NCBI GenBank assembly: GCA_002390025.1
Contig: DGRU01000145.1
Coordinates: 24,357 to 37,391 of the forward strand
Origin: Lachnospiraceae bacterium UBA4380
GTDB lineage: Bacteria; Bacillota; Clostridia; Lachnospirales; Lachnospiraceae
Reading direction: 5' to 3'
DNA: 13,035 nt
The translations under genes were made by a program, and so were the position numbers. The notes below the pieces were generated by a model that was not told the DNA's origin, ran no database searches, and was given only the letters and a program-made list of their open reading frames with translations. Below, piece after piece: positions 1 to 5,202 of the stretch (the stretch's first letter is position 1; every line of letters begins with the position of its first letter).

Positions 1-1094
1 GCCGCCATGAGCAGAAAGATCAGGACCCAGACCCTGTAATGGCGGATAATAAAGCCGCTTACCTTATCCAGGCTTGGAATAATGCGCTTGTGCGATGTCT
101 TCTCGATCAGTTTGTCGAAAACGAGGATCATAGCGGGCAGGATGGTGACACAGCACAGGACGCCGATCAGAACTCCCTTCGACATGACAATACCGATATC
201 TTTGCCCAGGGCGAAGGTCATGACGCAGAGGGCGAGGAAGCCGGCTACGGTCGTGACGGAGCTTCCTACGATCGAGCGGAAGGTCTGGCTGATGGCCACA
301 CCCATGGCTTTCTCGCGGTTTTCGGGATACTTTTTCTTGTTTTCCTCATAGCTCTCCAGCAGGAAGATCGAGTAGTCAGTCGTGACAGCCAGCTGCAGGA
401 CCGCCGTCAGCGCCTGTGTGACATAGGAGATGGAGCCCAGGAAAAAGTTGCTGCCCAGGTTGTAGAGGATCGAGACGCCGATGCCGATCAGGAAAAAGGC
501 GGGTACAATATAGGATTCCGTCGCAAGCAGAAGGATAATAAAGCTCAGGATACCCGCTATGACTACATAGACGGGCAGTTCCTGCATGCACAGGTCCTTG
601 ATGTCCGTGACAATACCGGTCATGCCGCCGATAAAGCAGCGCTCATCGGCAACCCGGCGCATTTCCGTCAGGGCACCCATGGCCTCGTCCGAGGAGGTGG
701 TGTCGTCATAGAAGACCACCATCAGCTGCGCGTCGCCCTCAAAAAATTTTTTTCTCAGATTGTCCGGCAGCAGCTGTGTGGGAACACTGATGTCGATCAC
801 CTCACCGTACCAGAGCACATCCTTGACATGGTCGATCTGCTTGAATTCGTCCGCCATCTTCTGTACGTCCTTCATGGGCATACCGTCGACGACGCACATG
901 GCAAAAGCACCTGTGCCGAACTCATCCACCATAATATCCTGACCTTCCACCGTCTCCAGTGTGTCCGGAAGATAACTCAGAAGGTCATAGTTGACCCGCG
1001 TCTTCACAATACCGATCACTGACGGGACCAGAAGCAGCACGCCGATCAGCAAAATCAGTATTCTGTGTCTGGCAATCCATTCACCAAGTTTCAA
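1..1094 (-). CDS. MMPL/RND-family membrane exporter, N-terminal part (runs off the left edge)
   Basis: 364 codons are visible; the 3' part lies beyond base 1. The protein starts with a membrane helix (about residues 11-30), followed by an extracytoplasmic domain (31-170) that begins YDLLSYLP. A tight bundle of helices follows (173-191, 195-213, 222-246, 275-294, 299-326), with a further helix starting near 354. The helix ending TTDYSIFLLESY matches the conserved DY-containing segment of MMPL and SSD-type RND transporters. Such proteins use the proton gradient to export lipids, peptides or drugs; the substrate cannot be told here. The start is a TTG at 1094: an in-frame TGA lies three codons upstream, no ATG is near, and AGGAAG sits about 9 nt before it. 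It has its own promoter candidate and is separated from glucokinase by a terminator, so it looks independently transcribed. Confidence 0.9.
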   Translation of the reverse strand, partial: MKLGEWIARHRILILLIGVLLLVPSVIGIVKTRVNYDLLSYLPDTLETVEGQDIMVDEFGTGAFAMCVVDGMPMKDVQKMADEFKQIDHVKDVLWYGEVIDISVPTQLLPDNLRKKFFEGDAQLMVVFYDDTTSSDEAMGALTEMRRVADERCFIGGMTGIVTDIKDLCMQELPVYVVIAGILSFIILLLATESYIVPAFFLIGIGVSILYNLGSNFFLGSISYVTQALTAVLQLAVTTDYSIFLLESYEENKKKYPENREKAMGVAISQTFRSIVGSSVTTVAGFLALCVMTFALGKDIGIVMSKGVLIGVLCCVTILPAMILVFDKLIEKTSHKRIIPSLDKVSGFIIRHYRVWVLIFLLMA

Positions 1095-1162
1095 TTTCTT
1101 TCACTTCCTTTGTATTATTCTGTACTCCACAGAGTCATCCGAGTCTGTTTTAAGCCACAAGT

Positions 1163-1191
1163 ACTATAGCAGACACTGAAATGCGTGGGAA
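1163..1191 (-). promoter_or_regulatory. Candidate sigma-A promoter for the MMPL exporter
   Basis: On the minus strand, TTCCCA (1191-1186) and TATAGT (1168-1163) are separated by 17 bp. TG one base before the -10 gives an extended -10 (TGCTATAGT), which compensates for the weak -35. Transcription would start near 1156, giving a leader of about 60 nt before the TTG start. Sequence match only. Confidence 0.5.
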
Positions 1192-1204
1192 TAAACAATT
1201 TCCG

Positions 1205-1328
1205 CCGATTGTCTACGGCGCAAAGACCATTTCAGCCGTAAATATCGATCACAAAAACCTCTTCTGCCGCAAATACCGAACTAAAACTCCGCTCCTTCCG
1301 CAAATGTCCGGACACAAAAAAGGACCGG
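1205..1328. repeat. Degenerate direct-repeat array with an exact 31-bp period
   Basis: Four segments begin at 1205, 1236, 1267 and 1298, each starting CCG: CCGATTGTC, CCGTAAATA, CCGCAAATA, CCGCAAATG. Units 2 and 3 agree at about 21 of 31 positions by hand alignment and units 1 and 2 at about 17. The fourth matches mainly in its first eight bases and runs into the glucokinase terminator. The array lies upstream of the MMPL promoter candidate. Function unknown. Confidence 0.45.
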
Positions 1329-1345
1329 GAGTCATCTCCCGGTCC
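1316..1345 (-). terminator. Intrinsic terminator after glucokinase
   Basis: GGACCGGGAG (1322-1331) pairs perfectly with CTCCCGGTCC (1336-1345) around a 4-nt loop. On the minus strand the 10-bp GC-rich stem is followed directly by six T. It begins about 36 bp past the glk stop codon. Confidence 0.93.
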
Positions 1346-1381
1346 CCTGCAGTCGGCAGATTCTGCCGTCAGTTTCCTTAT

Positions 1382-2326
1382 TCAGCTGTTGAGTACCATG
1401 CGGACCGCGCCGTACATGCCGGCGTCATTTCCCAGAACAGCCAGTTTGAACTGGGTGCTGCGGCAGGCATGGAAAGCCACGGGACGATAGTGCTTCTCGA
1501 TCGCGTCGAGAAGGATCTGGCCCGCCTTGGAGACGCCGCCTCCGATGACAATAACATCAGGATCCACGACCGCAGTGATATGGGCGAGAGCGGTTCCCAG
1601 CATTTCGCCCAGGGTATCAACCAGTTTCAGGGAGAGTGCGTCGCCTGTCTTTGCGGCGTCGAAAATATCCTTGCTGGTGATTTCCGCAAGGCTGCGCAGG
1701 GAGGAATCCTTTTTGTCCTTCTCGAGGAGGATCTTGGACATGCGGACAATGCCTGTCGCGGAAGCGTACTGCTCAAGGCAGCCCTTCTTGCCGCAGCCGC
1801 AGACCGCCGTCTCGTTTTTGCGCATCTGAATGTGGCCGATCTCGCCGCCGGCCCCGTGGCTGCCTGCGAGAATTTTGCCGCCGATGATGATTCCGCCGCC
1901 GACGCCTGTGCCCAGGGTCACCATGACAACATTTTTGAAGCCCTTGCCGCCGCCGAGCCACTGCTCGCCGAGGGCCGCTACATTTGCATCGTTGCCGACC
2001 TGTACGGGAACATCACCCAGAAGACCGGACAATTTCTCCGCAACATTGAAAACTCCCCATCCCAGGTTGACACATCCGTTTACCACGCCGTCATCAAGGA
2101 CAGGTCCGGGGACACCGACGCCGATTCCCTCGACATCATCCATGCTGACCCCGTGCTCCGCGAGCTTTGCCTTGATTGCCTCCGCAATATCGGGAAGGAT
2201 CATTGCTCCGTTATCTTCTTTTCTGGTAGGGATCTCCCATTTCTCCACAAAGGTACCGTCAGAGTTAAAAAAGCCACACTTGACTGTGGTTCCGCCGATA
2301 TCGATTCCAAATGCATAAGGCTTCAT
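1382..2326 (-). CDS. glk: ROK-family glucokinase
   Basis: This 314-aa protein phosphorylates glucose with ATP to glucose-6-phosphate in the cytoplasm, feeding glycolysis. The N-terminal phosphate-binding loop GIDIGGTTVK is at residues 7-16. GNDANVAALGE (111-121) supplies the catalytic Asp (D113), and LGTGVGGG (138-145) is the second phosphate-binding segment. The ROK zinc site is complete: GEIGH (H165) and CGCGKKGC (C176, C178, C183). Length is normal for ROK glucokinases. ATG 2326 is preceded by AAAGGAG at about 7 nt. It lies downstream of rplT but beyond that operon's terminator, has its own promoter candidate, and ends at its own terminator, so it is probably monocistronic. Another ROK sugar kinase, such as fructokinase or ManNAc kinase, is a less likely alternative. 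There is no N-terminal helix-turn-helix, so it is not a ROK repressor. Confidence 0.93.
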   Translation of the reverse strand: MKPYAFGIDIGGTTVKCGFFNSDGTFVEKWEIPTRKEDNGAMILPDIAEAIKAKLAEHGVSMDDVEGIGVGVPGPVLDDGVVNGCVNLGWGVFNVAEKLSGLLGDVPVQVGNDANVAALGEQWLGGGKGFKNVVMVTLGTGVGGGIIIGGKILAGSHGAGGEIGHIQMRKNETAVCGCGKKGCLEQYASATGIVRMSKILLEKDKKDSSLRSLAEITSKDIFDAAKTGDALSLKLVDTLGEMLGTALAHITAVVDPDVIVIGGGVSKAGQILLDAIEKHYRPVAFHACRSTQFKLAVLGNDAGMYGAVRMVLNS

Positions 2327-2491
2327 TTCCGCACTCCTTTCAGAAATTATTCATCCACGACACAGACAAGGCATTCATCCGGAGAACACAGCACATTCTC
2401 ACGGGCAAAAATCAATCAATCCACGTTCTCCCAAAACAGCCTCCTCACGGCAGCCCCTGACCGGGCCTTACTGCTGCCGCGAACCTTTCCT

Positions 2492-2520
2492 ATATAACTT
2501 TATCATGCAGGGGAATACAA
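2492..2520 (-). promoter_or_regulatory. Weak candidate promoter for glk
   Basis: On the minus strand TTGTAT (2520-2515) and TTATAT (2497-2492) are spaced by 17 bp, just after the rplT terminator. Only half of the -35 bases match consensus, so this rests mainly on position and spacing. It would give a leader of about 160 nt. Confidence 0.33.
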
Positions 2521-2526
2521 AACAAG

Positions 2527-2562
2527 AAAGAAAAACCTGCCCCGCAGAATGCAGGACAGGTT
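2527..2562 (-). terminator. Intrinsic terminator of the infC-rpmI-rplT operon
   Basis: On the minus strand AACCTGTCC (2562-2554) pairs with GGGCAGGTT (2542-2534), 9 bp with one G-U pair. The stem runs into TTTTTCTTTCTTG. It lies about 45 bp after the rplT stop codon. Confidence 0.88.
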
Positions 2563-2606
2563 CCATGATTCAAAAAACGATTGTCAGGCGGTTATTCCAC
2601 CGGAAA

Positions 2607-2960
2607 TTAAGCGTTTGCCTTTGCGATCTCAGCAAGAGAAGCAAAACCTGCTGCATCGTTGACAGCGAGCTCAGCGAGCATCTTGCGGTTGATCTCAACG
2701 CCTGCGACCTTAAGGCCGTGCATCATCTGGCTGTAGGAGATGCCGTTGATCCTTGCAGCTGCGTTGATACGGGTGATCCACAGTCTGCGCATATCTCTCT
2801 TGCGCTGCTTGCGGCCTGCGAATGCAGAAGCCATTGCACGCATAACGGACTGCTTGGCAATCCTGTACTGTTTGGAACGGGCTCCTCTGTAGCCCTTTGC
2901 AAGCTTTAATACTCTTTTATGTTTTTTCTTCGCGTTGATCGCGCCTTTAATCCTTGCCAT
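2607..2960 (-). CDS. rplT: 50S ribosomal protein L20
   Basis: This 117-aa protein has the standard bacterial L20 length and start ([20 protein letters not shown]). A long basic N-terminal helix that threads into 23S rRNA is followed by the globular C-terminal domain (from about residue 60, [14 protein letters not shown]). L20 is needed early in 50S assembly. In Firmicutes it also represses its own operon by binding the infC leader RNA, and the C-terminal domain carries that RNA-binding activity. AGAGG sits upstream of ATG 2960. It is the third gene after infC and rpmI; the gap from rpmI is 142 bp, longer than usual, and contains possible hairpins. The operon terminator follows. Confidence 0.98.
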   Translation of the reverse strand: MARIKGAINAKKKHKRVLKLAKGYRGARSKQYRIAKQSVMRAMASAFAGRKQRKRDMRRLWITRINAAARINGISYSQMMHGLKVAGVEINRKMLAELAVNDAAGFASLAEIAKANA

Positions 2961-3102
2961 TTTAATTACCTCTCATTTTTCCTGAAATTCTGTGTCAATG
3001 CTGCTCCGCATGACCTGAAAGATCACAAAATCCCTGATCCGGATTCTCAGAGAGCAGCCTTCTGCAAGTCCTGCCTGTCCGATTTAGAATCTCTGTAAAA
3101 AA

Positions 3103-3300
3103 TCAGAGATAAGGCATGACCTTCTTCATGTTCTTGACGTTGGTCTCGTCAAGAATTGTGGACTGACGCAGATCTCTCTTCCTCTTGGTGGACTTCTTGG
3201 TCAGGATGTGGCGCTTATAAGCTTTGAACCTCTTGATCTTGCCGGTGCCGGTCACTTTGAAACGCTTAGCCGCGGCTCTTTTGGTTTTCATCTTAGGCAT
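3103..3300 (-). CDS. rpmI: 50S ribosomal protein L35
   Basis: This 65-aa protein has the exact length and typical sequence of bacterial L35: [20 protein letters not shown] at the start, a very basic body, and an end resembling KKVMPYL. It is a small, strongly basic component of the large ribosomal subunit. ATG 3300 is chosen over longer open-frame starts because AAGGAGG lies about 8 nt upstream and L35 proteins begin MPKMKT. It sits between infC and rplT, as in nearly all bacteria, but the 307-nt gap from infC is unusually long. A 7-bp inverted repeat (3089-3095 with 3104-3110) overlaps its stop codon. Confidence 0.98.
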   Translation of the reverse strand: MPKMKTKRAAAKRFKVTGTGKIKRFKAYKRHILTKKSTKRKRDLRQSTILDETNVKNMKKVMPYL

Positions 3301-3607
3301 GTGTCTTTCCTCCTTGTCATTGCGCACTGTGTGCAGCGCTCCTCTGCCATTCCACCTCAAAAATGCATGGCCGGCAGTTTAACTGATTCGTGCGTTTCCT
3401 TCGTGTCTGTGATACCCTGCACCGAAAATCCACGGCAGGGTACTGGCACCGGTCGGTGAAGCTTTCTCCCGGAAAAAAGGAATTCTCTTCTCTCCCGCGG
3501 ACATTTGTCCTCCTGCTTCGGCCGGAGCCTTTATCTTAACTGTTCTTCCAAAACGGTGACCGCTTATGTGCGGAATTGGCCCGCACAATAATAGTGCCGT
3601 CTGCGGT
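3301..3607 (-). other. 307-nt infC-rpmI intergenic region with hairpins
   Basis: This gene-poor stretch sits inside a ribosomal-protein operon whose genes are usually tens of bases apart. On the minus strand it holds GTGCGG/CCGCAC flanking a 7-nt loop soon after the infC stop, the GGACAAATGTCC inverted repeat (3510-3499), the TACCCTGC/GCAGGGTA hairpin (3413-3420 with 3435-3442), and GCACACAGTGC close to the rpmI Shine-Dalgarno. No stem is followed by a T-tract, so none looks like a terminator. I found no convincing -35/-10 pair. A candidate 41-codon ORF lies in its middle. Confidence 0.5.
3379..3504 (-). CDS. Candidate 41-aa small ORF between infC and rpmI
   Basis: I do not recognise this peptide (MSAGEKRIPFF... 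ending NARIS). It is listed because AGGAGG lies 4 nt before ATG 3504 (bases 3514-3509) and because it fills an intergenic stretch that is normally short. No signal peptide or membrane segment is evident. The start codon lies inside a small inverted repeat (GGACAAATGTCC, 3510-3499), and an 8-bp hairpin (3413-3420 with 3435-3442) falls within the ORF, so the region may instead be structured regulatory RNA that is open by chance. A leader peptide for rpmI-rplT is possible. Coding status is uncertain. Confidence 0.25.
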   Translation of the reverse strand: MSAGEKRIPFFREKASPTGASTLPWIFGAGYHRHEGNARIS

Positions 3608-4141
3608 TCAGCGCTTTTCAGCTAAAAACATGGTCATGGAACGTCCTTCCACGCGGGGTGCTTTTTCGACGACCGCGCAGTCAGTCAGCTGATTTGCAAA
3701 ATCGGAAAGGATATGAGCACTGGAACTCATATGTGCCATCTCACGGCCGCGGAAACGAAGGGTGATCTTGACCCTGTTGCCCTTGGTGAGGAATTTGCGT
3801 GCAGCGTTGACCTTGGTGGCAAGATCGTTTGTATCGATGTTGGGAGAAAGCCTGATCTCCTTGATCTCAACGATGTGCTGTTTGCGCTTGGCATCCTTTT
3901 CCTTGCGTGTCTTCTCGTATTTGTATTTACCGTAATCGATTATTTTGCATACGGGGGGCTTCGCATTCGGGGAGATCTTGACCAGATCAAGGCCGGCTTC
4001 CTCTGCAAGCTTCAGCGCATCTCTGGAAGACATGATCCCCAGCTGCTCGCCTTCAGCGGAAATCACTCGTACTTCCCTGTCACGAATCCTCTCATTGATG
4101 AACAAATCGTCTCTGTCCCTGTCTCTATTATTTACTTTCAT
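3608..4141 (-). CDS. infC: Translation initiation factor IF-3
   Basis: This 177-aa protein binds the 30S subunit, keeps it apart from 50S, and checks start-codon and initiator-tRNA pairing. The N-domain follows a charged leader rich in RD pairs (FINERIRDREVRVI, EGEQLGI). The linker carries the IF-3 signature (KISPNAKPPVCKIIDYGKY), and the C-domain includes EIRLSPNID and RFRGREM. Length is normal. ATG 4141 is chosen because the protein then begins just before the conserved region, but GGAGG lies only 2 nt upstream, an unusually tight spacing. The frame continues to a TTG at 4180, but that codon lies inside the leader terminator and is unlikely to be used. Lead gene of infC-rpmI-rplT, under the leader described separately. 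Confidence 0.97.
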   Translation of the reverse strand: MKVNNRDRDRDDLFINERIRDREVRVISAEGEQLGIMSSRDALKLAEEAGLDLVKISPNAKPPVCKIIDYGKYKYEKTRKEKDAKRKQHIVEIKEIRLSPNIDTNDLATKVNAARKFLTKGNRVKITLRFRGREMAHMSSSAHILSDFANQLTDCAVVEKAPRVEGRSMTMFLAEKR

Positions 4142-4360
4142 AGCCTCCACGCGCCCTGGCGCAAAAAAACAGTGGTGCAAAGCCCCACTGTCTCACAAAT
4201 GTCTGTCTGCCCTCTTCTCACCCGTTGTCTCAGCCTGAAAGCAGCCTGACACTGCCGCAAGACAGGGTCGGAAGAATGAACCAGATATAAACACCAGAAG
4301 CCTGCGCCGCTGGGTGAGAGTGTTGCTCTGCTTGATTGTATGCAAGTGCCTGTCGACACA
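4142..4360 (-). promoter_or_regulatory. infC operon leader RNA, probable L20-type attenuator
   Basis: About 220 nt lie between the predicted start site and infC, ending in an intrinsic terminator 20 nt before the coding region. Upstream, TCTCACCC (4319-4312) can pair over 8 bp with GGGTGAGA (4223-4216). Part of the same strand can instead pair with GTGAGA (4196-4191), which abuts the terminator stem. GCAGAGC (4331-4325) is complementary, with one G-U pair, to GCTTTGC in the terminator loop (4183-4177). In Firmicutes the L20 leader family binds ribosomal protein L20 and terminates transcription when L20 is in excess. The assignment rests on position, length and terminator. I could not compare it with the family covariance model, and the pairings are by eye. 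Confidence 0.75.
4163..4191 (-). terminator. Leader (attenuator) terminator upstream of infC
   Basis: On the minus strand ACAGTGG (4191-4185) pairs with CCACTGT (4175-4169) around a 9-nt loop, and seven T follow directly (4169-4163). Placed between promoter and first gene of the operon, it must be conditional. Confidence 0.88.
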
Positions 4361-4366
4361 AATGAT

Positions 4367-4395
4367 ATGTTAACATTGCCGCCGACCCTTGTCAA
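4367..4395 (-). promoter_or_regulatory. Sigma-A promoter of infC-rpmI-rplT
   Basis: On the minus strand a perfect -35 TTGACA (4395-4390) and -10 TAACAT (4372-4367) are separated by exactly 17 bp. An A-run (GTAAAAAAGC) lies just upstream of the -35, where an UP element would act. The start site is predicted near 4360. Confidence 0.85.
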
Positions 4396-4531
4396 TAGCT
4401 TTTTTACAGCTCCACGGAGCTTTTAATTGTTTCTTTTTGCAGGCTTTTTCGACCATGCTGCCCGCCGGGGCGGCATCCGATGCGATCACAGGATGTTTCG
4501 CTGCCTGACGGCAGAATCATCCGGATTAACT

Positions 4532-4554
4532 AATAATGCATCGGCATTATTTTT
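4532..4554. terminator. AT-rich hairpin at the end of the small membrane protein gene
   Basis: AATAATGC (4532-4539) pairs perfectly with GCATTATT (4544-4551) around a 4-nt loop. The stem spans the stop codon of the gene ending at 4547. The clean T-run (4550-4554) is on the plus strand, where no gene needs it. On the minus strand the 3' side is only T-rich (GCATTATTAGTTAA), so this is at best a weak terminator for that gene. Confidence 0.35.
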
Positions 4555-4915
4555 CAATCTCCTGCCTGTCCGCTTCCATCTGCCGCGCGACTGCATCCTC
4601 CATCCGCCTGCGCTCCTCCTTGTCGGAATCGAGCAGGTTTATGCTTGCGAAAGTCTTCTTGTGGAAAAGAACGCCGGCACACCAGGTGACGACCCAGATA
4701 AAGAGCGGAACAAAAATGGTCATGCCAAAGCAAAAGCGCAGCAGCTGCGTGCTCCTCGCATTGCCGATGACTGCCAGCACAAACGTGACAAGATACAGAC
4801 CGACCAGCAGGACCACCCCGGCCAGCGCGGCGATACGGCGGACCCGATCAACCGCACTCTCTTTTCCGGATACGCCCTTCTTTTCTGAAGCGCCTCTTTT
4901 TTCCTCTACACCCAT
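4547..4915 (-). CDS. Small two-helix membrane protein of unknown function
   Basis: I do not recognise a named family. The 122-aa protein has a charged, Lys/Glu-rich N-terminus (1-28), a membrane helix (about 29-50, ALAGVVLLVGLYLVTFVLAV), a short linker with ARSTQ, a second helix (about 59-84) and a charged, probably helical tail (DKEERRRMEDAVARQMEADR). The topology suggests both ends on the same side of the membrane, probably cytoplasmic. Two AAGGAATAG copies precede ATG 4915, the nearer about 7 nt away, within a 13-bp tandem duplication. It lies between the palindromic element after purA and the infC promoter and is probably transcribed alone. Small membrane proteins of this layout are common in Lachnospiraceae, so a real gene is likely. 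Confidence 0.75.
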   Translation of the reverse strand: MGVEEKRGASEKKGVSGKESAVDRVRRIAALAGVVLLVGLYLVTFVLAVIGNARSTQLLRFCFGMTIFVPLFIWVVTWCAGVLFHKKTFASINLLDSDKEERRRMEDAVARQMEADRQEIEK

Positions 4916-4917
4916 GA

Positions 4918-4943
4918 CTATTCCTTATATCTATTCCTTATAT
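4918..4943 (-). repeat. Perfect 13-bp tandem duplication carrying the ribosome binding site
   Basis: CTATTCCTTATAT occurs twice head to tail (4918-4930, 4931-4943). Read on the minus strand, each copy is ATATAAGGAATAG and provides an AAGGA Shine-Dalgarno core, so the small membrane protein gene has two tandem potential ribosome binding sites. Confidence 0.85.
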
Positions 4944-5026
4944 ATAGAATGAACCCGTATGACTGCCGCGTGCCTTCAGGCATTGCCGTTTTTTCCGCAT
5001 ACATCTGCTGCAGGTGCTTAGCCGGA

Positions 5027-5150
5027 ACAGCATACATCCTGACGGAGGCCCTTGTACTGAGCATTCAGATGTACTTAGCGAAGCATATGCTGTATGCGAG
5101 TTTTAGTACCTCCATGCGAAGTACGCCGGACTCCAAAGGATGTATGCTGT
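5027..5150. repeat. 124-bp palindromic intergenic element (MITE/REP-like or structured RNA)
   Basis: The ends are a perfect 14-bp inverted repeat: ACAGCATACATCCT (5027-5040) and AGGATGTATGCTGT (5137-5150). Inside, GTACTT (5071-5076) pairs with AAGTAC (5119-5124), GTACT (5054-5058) could alternatively pair with AGTAC (5105-5109), and GCATA/TATGC (5083-5087, 5093-5097) forms a small hairpin containing the palindrome AGCATATGCT. GCATACATC also occurs at 4997-5005, outside the left end. No open reading frame or T-tract is associated and no clear target-site duplication flanks it. Confidence 0.6.
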
Positions 5151-5202
5151 GACGACTTTTCATTTTCAAATGTCCGTGCATGAAACGTCCGCTTGATCGT
5201 CT

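Noticed and set aside
39..1022. Plus-strand ORF of 327 codons opposite the MMPL gene
   Set aside because: The minus strand encodes an unmistakable membrane transporter in this interval, and the plus-strand product has atypical composition.
1181..2497. Plus-strand ORF of 438 codons opposite glucokinase
   Set aside because: Antisense shadow of a clear ROK kinase; it runs across that gene's terminator and leader and resembles no protein family.
3301..3360. Longer start for L35 at 3360
   Set aside because: L35 proteins start MPKMKT, and ATG 3300 has AAGGAGG at the right distance.
4142..4180. TTG start at 4180 for IF-3
   Set aside because: The codon is inside the attenuator hairpin and the added residues are not IF-3-like.
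4408..4421. Plus-strand hairpin AGCTC/GAGCT followed by T-rich DNA
   Set aside because: It would terminate plus-strand transcription, but no plus-strand gene exists here; it lies upstream of the infC promoter.
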